Shown piece by piece: positions 28,412 through 36,316 of a DNA stretch of 64,000 nt. Position 1 is the stretch's first letter. Each line of letters opens with the position of its first letter. The position numbers and the translations under genes were made by a program. The DNA is from Cardinium endosymbiont of Dermatophagoides farinae (lineage in GTDB: Bacteria; Bacteroidota; Bacteroidia; Cytophagales; Amoebophilaceae): assembly GCF_007559345.1 (NCBI RefSeq), contig NZ_VMBH01000002.1, positions 1 through 64,000 of the forward strand. The letters are read 5' to 3'. The notes beneath the pieces were generated by a model that did no database searches, had not been told where the DNA came from, and saw only the letters and a list, made by a program, of their open reading frames with translations.

Positions 28412-31036
28412 CTATTTTTTGTCACTGTACTTTTTCCATTCTTTGCCCCAGCTCCACTTCTGGTCACAATAATTTTTCATCATATCTTCTACCATTTCCT
28501 TACGTACAGCAGAAGACCTAACTATCTCTTCTACAGAGTAAGAACCCTTTTTAATCATAGACTGAGCGATAGTATATGGGTGTTTATCTCCAGGAATAGA
28601 TGTACTCTTGTACCATTTCCTTTCAGCGTTAAAGGATTCTAGGGGAACTATCCTTCTGACCATATCATCAAGTGTTGAAGATTTTTCTTGTAACTGTGAC
28701 TGCAAGCTACTACACTTAGAACGTAGCTCACTGTTAACTCTGCTTAACTCATCCATCAACCTATCTAACCTTGAAATACTACCATTATGTTCTCTTATAC
28801 TGCGTTTTAGTTCATCCCTAGATCTTTCTAGTTCTTTTATATCTTCTTCTAGACGTTCAACGTCAGATTTTCTTTCTTTCTGCTCGTTTTCTATAGACCT
28901 AGTAGTACGATCTTTAAAGTCCTCGTATTCTGCCTCTTTTTCAGCTTTTTTATTGTCTAATCTTTCTGTTTCTCTTTTCAATTCCTCGATTTTTTCAAGC
29001 ACATCGTCTAAAGATTGTACTACATCTTCCATGTTTGATATACCTGCACATGACCGAAAGATATCAGAAAAAGCATTCACCTCTCTCTCTAATATATTTG
29101 TGTGTATTTTACGACCATCTGGTTCTTGATTAGCGTTAATATGATTCATTTCTTTATTCCAGTCATTTAATAACCTTGTGGTCAATACCCTAGTCTTTAC
29201 TCTATCTTTGGTATCTCTTTTAAGTGTCTGCAGATTAGCAAGTACATCCGTCGCTTGAGGGGAAATAGCTGTATCATGCTGCATATAGACCAGTACATTA
29301 TGTAGGTTAGATTGTCTATTATACCAATCTGGTTCTATAGCTTGTAAATTTTGAAAGGCTGATTCTGGATTTAAACTATAGTCCTGAACAATAGGTTTAT
29401 AAAGCGATTTACTATCTTCAGATAATGACTCTATCTTAGAGGCCAATGCTTCAAATAAGAAAATAGATAAATCTACAGGCTCTGTCTCATGATGAGTTCC
29501 ATCTGGATAGATAATATCGAAGTAAATTCTTGGTGCACCATCAATCTTATCCATAAACGTATCTAGTTCACCTAACCTAAATCTAAACGCACTATCTCCC
29601 ACTGAAAGCATACCACCAAGATCAATGGTCTGGCCTGTTATTTTTAGTAAATCACCTACTATACCGCCTGATAGACGATAATTTGACAAAATAAACTTAT
29701 CACTTGTAGTATTAAAAGGAGCAATAACCTTTAAGTTGATATGTCTGTTATCCATACCATTTTCAATACTACCTTCTAGACTAGCAACTACTTTAAAGTC
29801 AGGATCCTTGACAACAAATGGCTGCTTAAAGGTCACTTCACGTTCATCTCCCTTTTCATTGATTACTGTGATGCTAGGCTCTAAATCCCCAACAAAACCA
29901 CATGGATTAAACATTAAAGTATTGACGCCTACTGTTAAAGGCGTATTTGCTATCATTTCATCCTTTCCTAGGATAAACTTACCTCCATTCAGCTTAATGG
30001 CCTTAACATGGTAAGAAAGCACCTTACCTGAATCAGTTAATGGATTAATCTTGAGTTTACATACTCTATCTTTAAACGGCAAGAGAGGAGCCTCTTCTGA
30101 AGTCAGAGAAAGTTCAGCTTTAAAGTTTTCAATTCTATGGTCTTGAACTTTAACAGAAAAAGCATAGTCTTGTGTGGTATCACCTTTAGTATTGCCTACT
30201 GTTAAATGAATGGTATGATTTCCATCACTACCAGGTTTTGGGGCGTAAAAAAGGGTATTATTACCAAATTTAAGCGGTTCATTGCCACATATTTGTTTTT
30301 TGCATGCTCCTGTATCTACATACATAGTACCATGACCATCTGTCACACACTACTTAACCAATCTATATTTTTGCGAAGATGCCAATACGTTATCTGAAGT
30401 GATATTAATATGAATAGGTGTACCACTTTTGTCTTCTATATAAGCAACTTTGACATTTGTACCAGCCTTTAAAGCGTATGGAGGTTCATCTAGCCTTAAC
30501 GAGCATGTTATAGGATCCCCTCCCTCTCTGTTAAAATCACAGGTCAATATAATAGCATTAATACTGACCTTATGTGTATGACAAGTGTCTTTTTCATTAG
30601 GAACATAGTATAGAGGCGTATCACCATGTTGGACTATGCTACCCACTTTAAACGGCTCACCTATAGAAGCGTTTCCATCTATTTCAACGCGCTTAAACAG
30701 CTTTCCTTCGCCACCTTCAACCCTAATACCCTTAATACGAAATTGGATAACCGATGGATCAACATTCCATTTTTCATATCTATGTGGAGATTTAGGTTTA
30801 TTGGATCTATCGTTATTCCATGTATCGTCAAACTTAATACTCAAGATTACAGGAACTTTTTCTGCTAAAACAGGCGCCACATCTTTTTCTGTAACAAGTG
30901 CATATTCATGCTTTGGTATCCAAATGATATCGTCGGCAAATTGCTGTCTAAAGGTCATTGTACAAGACCAAAAAAATAAAGAAGCAGCAATAAATAATGG
31001 GCATACTATTTTTTTCATTTTAGTTCTCATTTTCAT
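28412..31036 (-). pseudogene. Large conjugation-operon lipoprotein gene with one in-frame TAG, copy B
   Basis: A single frame from ATG 31036 to 28412 (875 codons) interrupted only by TAG at 30352-30350, where copy A has TGG (RLVKWCVTDG). N-terminus MKMRTKMKKIVCPLFIAASLF with lipobox FWSC. Residues about 60-500 form repeated beta-rich modules (each with IKxIxLNGGKF-type or FxVKDPDF-type strands), about 530-745 a long Glu/Lys coiled coil, and the tail ends SWGKEWKKYSDKK. The piece after the stop opens with GTG 30346, which could act as a restart. Unknown family; surface or periplasmic role likely. If TAG is read through or is an error, the protein is whole. Confidence 0.75.
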
Positions 31037-31126
31037 TAATTAACCATATATTTGTTATATTGGGTTAATAATACATAGTAAAACTACTTGCTACATTATT
31101 GCTTCGACTAGATCAATAGATATTTT

Positions 31127-31648
31127 TTAAAAAGTAATACGTAATCCTGCCGAAAATCGATAATTAAAAACATCATCTTTATCCAAAAAGGAAATAGGCG
31201 TCTCTGCTAGTAATATCAACAGCAAATAATCCGTGATATATTTTTCCAACTCTAAACCTAATTGGGCGCCTATATTAAAACGTTTAGAACAATACTCCCA
31301 ACAAGCATGATGGAACTTATAGCTCCCTTGACATCCTAGTAAAAAATTCAGAAAGGTAGATTCGTAATGATTGAACAAGTTATAGTGGTAAGTATTGTAT
31401 ACCGTCAATAGGTTTTTGTTAGAAAAACCACCAGATAATTTCATATGCCATATTTCATTAATGTGATATGCATAGCCTACAGAAATCCCATGCATTTTAT
31501 GCGAAACCCCATAACTGACTTCTATCCCATGACAACCATGTGTATGAATAGGTCTTTGCAAGACATAAACCCTATTAGGCTTACCAAATACACTAAAAGT
31601 CAGACCTAAAAAAATAAACAGAACTGTTATTACACTTTGATTAAACAT
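31127..31648 (-). CDS. TraO-like outer-membrane protein
   Basis: 173 residues with a signal peptide (MFNQSVITVLFIFLGLTFSVFG) and alternating beta-strand pattern ending in Phe (YRFSAGLRITF), typical of outer-membrane beta barrels. Size, topology and position at the edge of the tra cluster fit TraO of Bacteroidota conjugative elements (SVGYAYHINEIWHMKLSGGFS region). It lies 2 nt downstream of the ankyrin/RING gene and 90 nt before the lipoprotein gene, so it may belong to either unit. Moderately sure of barrel nature, less so of TraO. Confidence 0.55.
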   Translation of the reverse strand: MFNQSVITVLFIFLGLTFSVFGKPNRVYVLQRPIHTHGCHGIEVSYGVSHKMHGISVGYAYHINEIWHMKLSGGFSNKNLLTVYNTYHYNLFNHYESTFLNFLLGCQGSYKFHHACWEYCSKRFNIGAQLGLELEKYITDYLLLILLAETPISFLDKDDVFNYRFSAGLRITF

Positions 31649-31650
31649 GA

Positions 31651-33516
31651 CTATAATTTTGCGTGATAGCCTCGCGACTCTAGTTCCTTACTAAACAAAA
31701 TCTTCTGCTTAACTTTACTTCCTGACAAGCCAAATGCAGGTTGAATATCATCGAAATAGCCTGAACGAATACCGCCAGCTTCCGTTAAAACAAGCAGAGG
31801 ATTATCATACGTACACACACAATCTCTAGGTGTTTCACGGCTATCAGACCCTAATCGTTGCATATTTACCTTAGCACCATGCTTAATAAGGGCTATGAAT
31901 ATTTTATCAGATACATCCTGACTAGTTCTTTCAAAAAGCATATTATCTGCTGCATAATGCAGAGGCGTATTATTTGTTCCAGGGTCTTGGTATGTAGGAT
32001 CAGCTCCATAGTCCAATAACAAGGTTACCATCTCATAATTAGATTGACGAACAGCTTCTTCTAAGGCTGCATTGGAAATAGATGATTCATTAGGATTGCC
32101 CCCTTTTTCTAATAGAGACTTTAACATTGGCGTATTTTTTTGCCTGACTGCATTTAACGTACTAAATGCACTCATGGTTGGAGCAGTAGCACTAGAAACT
32201 ATTTTTTGGACTATATCTGCTGACAGATTTCCACGGCAATTAGGACAATTAATGGTTTGATGATTTTGGTGTTGGCTTAATACATTCTGTGTAATGCATC
32301 TAAAATGGAATTTATGACCACAATCTAGTGGGATGACAGGAAAGATTTTATCCCTGGAGTCCTGTACACTTTCTATACAAATACTACACTTCCAATCTTT
32401 GTCTACCAATTTTGAATGTCTTGAAAACCCATCTGGTGAAAGGATACTTTTCAACTCTTCATGCTTATTAGATATAGCCAACATCAAAGGGGTAAATCCG
32501 CTTTTGCTTGTAGCTCTTTTGCTAGCACCTTTAGAAACAAGCAGTTCAATGATCTCTTTAAACCCTCTTCTAGAAGCCCAATGAAGTGGCGTGAATTTAT
32601 AAGGATTGTCTGTATTGTGAACCAGAGAAGGTGATTTATCTAAAATATGTTTTACTACATTTAGATAACCATCTCTACATGCCCAGTGAATAGGAGATAA
32701 ACCAACTGAATCTTTCTTACCTTTCCTAGCAAAATGGCAAAGGATTATGTCAAGAGTTTCTTGATCGTTATCTAACTCTAAAGAGATTAAAATATCTGAC
32801 TTCCCATCTTTTCTAAATATTACCTCTGCTCCATGAGAAAGTAATAAAGAGACCATCTCTTTATTCTTATTACGTATAGCTACCTCAAGAGGGTTACTAC
32901 TTACATTAGTTATATTCGGATCTGCGCCCAACTTTAAAAGTTTTCTTGCTTTATCTAAATCATTTTTCCTAACAGCCTGTAATAAAAGTGTACTTCTATT
33001 CTTAACTTCATTAATATCTTTTTGCCATTCTAAGTCTAACCTAGCAGCCTCTTCAGGAGGTAGGTAAGAAACTAAAAGAGCATATATCTCCTTAGATACA
33101 GCATCTTTTTTAGAGCACACAGCATCTAAAACTTTTGATGTTCCATCTTCTTGAAAAACAATTTTAGCCCCATAAGAGAGTAATAAAGAGACCATTTCCT
33201 TGTTTCTCTTACTAACAGCTGCCTCAAGAGGGCAGTCATCTTTATAGATAACATTCGGATCAGCGCCTGATTCCAATAGAATCCTAGCTTCTTTTAAATC
33301 ATTGAAACCTACTGCCTTATATAAAGATGGAAGACCTCCTGAACCTATTCCATTGACATCTAAACACTTCTTTGAACCCATCTGACTATTTTTAGAGGAG
33401 TCTTTCTTTTGATTCAGCTGATTATATTCAACCTTTGGCTTGACTTCCGTTTTTTCACAAGTAGTAGCTAAACAGCTACAAGCTAAAAAATATAAATAAT
33501 ATAATAATAATTTCAT
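31651..33516 (-). CDS. Ankyrin-repeat protein with central RING-H2 finger (putative host ubiquitin ligase effector)
   Basis: 621 residues. N-terminal signal with possible lipobox FLACSC (residues 10-15). Ankyrin repeats lie about 60-135, 170-360 and 455-560 (for example GLSPIHWACRDGYLNVVKHIL and FTPLHWASRRGFKEIIELLV). Between them is a complete RING-H2 finger: Cys377, Cys380, Cys399, His401, His404, Cys407, Cys424, Cys427, the C3H2C3 order of eukaryotic E3 ubiquitin ligases. Such proteins in intracellular bacteria are usually exported to act on host proteins. A second ankyrin/RING protein lies at 55602-54844. The start codon lies in a 28-bp hairpin (33506-33564). The export route is not visible. 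Confidence 0.88.
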   Translation of the reverse strand: MKLLLYYLYFLACSCLATTCEKTEVKPKVEYNQLNQKKDSSKNSQMGSKKCLDVNGIGSGGLPSLYKAVGFNDLKEARILLESGADPNVIYKDDCPLEAAVSKRNKEMVSLLLSYGAKIVFQEDGTSKVLDAVCSKKDAVSKEIYALLVSYLPPEEAARLDLEWQKDINEVKNRSTLLLQAVRKNDLDKARKLLKLGADPNITNVSSNPLEVAIRNKNKEMVSLLLSHGAEVIFRKDGKSDILISLELDNDQETLDIILCHFARKGKKDSVGLSPIHWACRDGYLNVVKHILDKSPSLVHNTDNPYKFTPLHWASRRGFKEIIELLVSKGASKRATSKSGFTPLMLAISNKHEELKSILSPDGFSRHSKLVDKDWKCSICIESVQDSRDKIFPVIPLDCGHKFHFRCITQNVLSQHQNHQTINCPNCRGNLSADIVQKIVSSATAPTMSAFSTLNAVRQKNTPMLKSLLEKGGNPNESSISNAALEEAVRQSNYEMVTLLLDYGADPTYQDPGTNNTPLHYAADNMLFERTSQDVSDKIFIALIKHGAKVNMQRLGSDSRETPRDCVCTYDNPLLVLTEAGGIRSGYFDDIQPAFGLSGSKVKQKILFSKELESRGYHAKL

Positions 33517-33564
33517 ATATTTTTGCTATATTTAACAAATATAGCAAAAATATATGAAATTATT
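33506..33564 (-). promoter_or_regulatory. 28-bp perfect hairpin covering the start of the ankyrin/RING gene
   Basis: Positions 33506-33533 and 33537-33564 are exact reverse complements separated by 3 nt. In the transcript the arm nearest the gene includes the ATG at 33516-33514 and the first codons, with the whole ribosome-binding region in the stem and loop. Pairing would hide the start site, so it could act as a translational switch. The stem is very AT-rich, so it could melt with temperature or be opened by a bound factor or by transcription starting within the stem. Confidence 0.7.
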
Positions 33565-33602
33565 TTAAAACATACAAAAATTTTTAATTAAAAATAAAAT
33601 AT

Positions 33603-35507
33603 CTACATATACTCCAAAAGTAGATCTATCTCTTTTTCTATTTTCCTTTGATTGGCTGCAATATCTTCATTACTAACTTTTGTAACATCTGGTAAGTCTT
33701 TTAACAACTCATTTTTAAAGTTTTTGTCATAGGACGATACATTTTTAAATTGTTCTTGAAAAAATACACTATCACTTTCTACTACTTTCCCCGCAAAAAA
33801 TCCCACATCAAAACTTGCAAACTCATTAGGTTTGATCAACTCTTGTTCATGTATAGTGATATTTTCACCATGTGTAGTATGATGACCTTGAGTATTACTG
33901 TGACAGGTTTCTGAGGAACTTGTAGACTTGATCGTATGTTCTTCCTTGCCAAAGATGGAACTGGCATATCTAGAAGACTCTACACCACAGTTTCCCATAA
34001 ATTGATTGCTTAGGGTACTTTGTATCTTTTTAGCACCTATACTGCCATAGGTATCTTCTAGTTGGGCATTCGATTGTATATAAGAAATGGTACTAATACC
34101 GTATTTTCTTGCCGTAGCTGGGACTTCTGAAAGGCCTGGGATGTATAAGGTAGGTAGCTCATCTATGGCCACAAAACTCTTCGTTCTATTATGTCCATAC
34201 ATAGATTTAAAACATATGGTAATTAGTAGAGATATCACTGGACTGAAAGCTGATTTGGCAGGTGGAAAATTGCCTATACAGAGTATGGTTGGAGCAACAT
34301 TATCATTGATATTTAACTTTATTTCATTTTTACTCAAGACCCAAAATAAATTCTTGTCAATTAGTGGTTGTAAGCTTGTTTTAAAGCTTGCTATGATACC
34401 TATTAGCTGGCCTGATGATTTATCTCCACCTTTATAAGCATCAAATATCGAACTTGCATAGGAATAGGCTTCTGAATCTTGTTCTATTAAACTTAATATT
34501 TTACCAAAAGGCTTAGTAGATAATGTTAACACGTGTGGTAGCGTACAACAACTTTTTGCTTGATTGGATAAGTAAGCGATAATGCCTTTTAGAAGAGATT
34601 TAGTACTTAAATACCAAAAATCATCTTTCCCGCCAGGGTTAAGATTTTTTAATAATACGGTTACATATTCTTCTAAATAGGCCCTATCCGATATGTATAT
34701 AGGATCAATAGGATTAATGCGACTACTTTTATTCAAATCCATAAAATTAATCGTCTTAAAAGAAATATTCTTCTTGGACCTTTCTGGTAATTTTAAATAA
34801 CAATTATATATAAATTTAGACAAGCAATAACTCTTTTTTGGATCTACTGGAGTACCTTCAAAATCATAATCATATACAAGACCACAATAGCCTTTTCGTA
34901 TCATTTCATATAATATTGGCTCTAAAATATATCTAGTTTTACCACTTCCAGGACCGCCTAGTATATAAATTCCTCTTTGAGGATTATTGATGGGTAATAG
35001 ACCATTTTTAGTAGGTAAAGCAATACTAAAATGCGAATTTTTATCGTAAAATAAAGGACTAATAATTAAATTTTTATCTTTTTTTATAGAAGGTTTTATG
35101 CCTCTATAAAACCAAAATGGAAGTGCAAAAGCAGTAAAAAACAGTATAAATAGATAAGGTATTAACCATTCGCGTGATTTTATAAAATCATACCTGGATA
35201 AATAAATACATATCCTTTCAAAAGATATAAAACAACAGGTAAATATTAACCATAAAAAGAGTAATACTGTATACGTAAAACCATTATTTTTACTGAAAGA
35301 TTTTGATAAAAATAACTTTAATCTATCCCACGCTAAAAAACAAATAGACCCTACTAAAATCAGTCGAGTATAGCACCCAAACCCTGAATAGAATACTAAA
35401 TCAACTGCCCATTTTAAGTATCGGTCATTAATACAAATTCTACTTATTTTCATCCAGTATAGTAACTGAAATAGAAATAAGACTAGAAAAAAATAAAAGG
35501 TCAACAT
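33603..35507 (-). CDS. VirD4/TraG-family type IV coupling ATPase (MobC-like)
   Basis: 634 residues. Membrane helices near residues 1-18, 45-62, 78-98 and 115-135; Walker A ILGGPGSGKTRY at about 182-194; Walker B SFVAIDELPTLY around 440; then QSNAQLEDTYG typical of coupling proteins. It recruits the relaxase-DNA complex to the transfer channel. It is separate from traG (VirB4-like), as in Bacteroidota elements, and convergent in function with the MobV relaxase encoded divergently 0.8 kb away. Intact. The gene to its right on the strand is the ankyrin/RING effector, 86 nt downstream, so co-transcription is possible. Confidence 0.9.
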   Translation of the reverse strand: MLTFYFFLVLFLFQLLYWMKISRICINDRYLKWAVDLVFYSGFGCYTRLILVGSICFLAWDRLKLFLSKSFSKNNGFTYTVLLFLWLIFTCCFISFERICIYLSRYDFIKSREWLIPYLFILFFTAFALPFWFYRGIKPSIKKDKNLIISPLFYDKNSHFSIALPTKNGLLPINNPQRGIYILGGPGSGKTRYILEPILYEMIRKGYCGLVYDYDFEGTPVDPKKSYCLSKFIYNCYLKLPERSKKNISFKTINFMDLNKSSRINPIDPIYISDRAYLEEYVTVLLKNLNPGGKDDFWYLSTKSLLKGIIAYLSNQAKSCCTLPHVLTLSTKPFGKILSLIEQDSEAYSYASSIFDAYKGGDKSSGQLIGIIASFKTSLQPLIDKNLFWVLSKNEIKLNINDNVAPTILCIGNFPPAKSAFSPVISLLITICFKSMYGHNRTKSFVAIDELPTLYIPGLSEVPATARKYGISTISYIQSNAQLEDTYGSIGAKKIQSTLSNQFMGNCGVESSRYASSIFGKEEHTIKSTSSSETCHSNTQGHHTTHGENITIHEQELIKPNEFASFDVGFFAGKVVESDSVFFQEQFKNVSSYDKNFKNELLKDLPDVTKVSNEDIAANQRKIEKEIDLLLEYM

Positions 35508-35520
35508 AAATGGTATATCA

Positions 35521-35694
35521 CTAATATTTTAGTGCTTTTCTTGTATATTTTGACTTTTTCGTTGGCGCAAAATATACCCTAGTAACTTCTTCTATTTTTT
35601 CTTTTATAGAAATACCAGATACTTTAAGAAAAGCATTCATGTTAATCCCTGCTCTAACCAGATTTGATACTATGATTTTTATTTTGTCTTCCAT
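35521..35694 (-). CDS. 57-residue small protein, shortened paralogue of the next gene
   Basis: ATG 35694, TAG ending at 35521; product begins MEDKIKIIVSNLVRAGINMN and ends KKSKYTRKALKY. It resembles the 97-residue protein at 36037-35744 in its first 30 residues (KEGVDMDIILKSSGLSIKE versus RAGINMNAFLKVSGISIKE) and last helix (KIEEVTRVYF versus KIVEVTGVFY), but lacks the middle ~30 residues, consistent with an internal deletion. Whether expressed is unknown. Confidence 0.5.
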   Translation of the reverse strand: MEDKIKIIVSNLVRAGINMNAFLKVSGISIKEKIEEVTRVYFAPTKKSKYTRKALKY

Positions 35695-35743
35695 ATTTAT
35701 ATAATTTTTATATATTATATAATATAATAATTTTTTAAAAAAA

Positions 35744-36037
35744 TCACAACTTTTTACTTTTATTTTTACCTTTTAAATTACTTTCTAATTCTTCTATTTT
35801 TGAGTAAAATACTCCAGTTACCTCTACTATTTTTTCCTTTTTATATCCAAGTACCAACATTCTATTAGCTATTTCTAATAGCTTTTTTTTAGCCCCTAAA
35901 TATTTGCCATAAGCTATAGGGCTTATATTCTCTATTTCTTTTATAGACAGTCCAGATGACTTAAGGATTATATCCATATCAACTCCTTCTTTAATAAGTT
36001 TTTCTACCATTGTTTTAACGTTATTTTCCATATTCAT
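35744..36037 (-). CDS. Small helical protein related to the Rpn nuclease C-terminus
   Basis: 97 residues, helical and Lys-rich. Residues about 50-80 (KKLLEIANRMLVLGYKKEKIVEVTGV) follow the pattern of the Rpn C-terminal tail here (ALSIARAMLAKRYPLEDIIALTGLS): a helix, 'L..GY/RYP..', then an 'I..xTGL/V' turn. It may be a stand-alone version of that DNA- or protein-binding tail. Located between the coupling ATPase and the MobV relaxase promoter; possibly a regulator of mobilisation. Function not known. Confidence 0.6.
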   Translation of the reverse strand: MNMENNVKTMVEKLIKEGVDMDIILKSSGLSIKEIENISPIAYGKYLGAKKKLLEIANRMLVLGYKKEKIVEVTGVFYSKIEELESNLKGKNKSKKL

Positions 36038-36116
36038 ATATATTAATTTAGTAAAATTACAAAGGTTTAAATATAGTATAATTTTTCAAAGAACGTTTCT
36101 TTTTATAAAAACTTCT

Positions 36117-36276
36117 TTCCCATTAGCTTGCTACTTTGAAAGTATAACGGCCATAATGGACTTGGTCTTATGGAGTAAGGCGTAGTAGCTCATTACACTT
36201 TATTTCGTAAGGAATATTCGTTTTCGGCTAGTTATGCCTATGTTTTTACTATCTGATAAGAGCGAGCTAATGGGAA
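36117..36276 (+). repeat. Inverted-repeat block upstream of the relaxase (candidate oriT)
   Basis: Ends TTCCCATTAGCTTGCT (36117-36132) and AGCGAGCTAATGGGAA (36261-36276), inverted with one mismatch. Inside are ACTTTGAAAGTATAAC (an ACTTT-GA-AAGT dyad) and CATTACACTTTATTTCG. MobV relaxases nick at sites just upstream of their own gene with ACTTTAT/ATAAAGT-type dyads, and this block ends 40 bp before the relaxase ATG. The outer motif recurs near 2112, 6020, 24370 and 28350, so it could instead be a dispersed repeat. Confidence 0.5.
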
Positions 36277-36316
36277 AAAACATCTGGTTTATATTTTAGG
36301 TTAACGTATCAGTATT

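Larger units (their letters stand above)
19155..30646 (-). repeat. Right arm of ~11-kb inverted repeat (conjugation operon copy B)
   Basis: Inverted counterpart of 1-11025, matching gene by gene. This arm is the better preserved for the lipoprotein gene (a single nonsense codon), traE, traF and traG, and the worse preserved for traN and traJ. Homology may continue beyond 30646, because the left arm is cut by the window edge. The arms bracket 11026-19154, which holds unique genes plus the recombinase palindrome. Confidence 0.93.

Noticed and set aside
28608-29129. Ser/Leu-rich plus-strand ORF of 173 residues
   Set aside because: Antisense of the coiled-coil codons of the lipoprotein gene.
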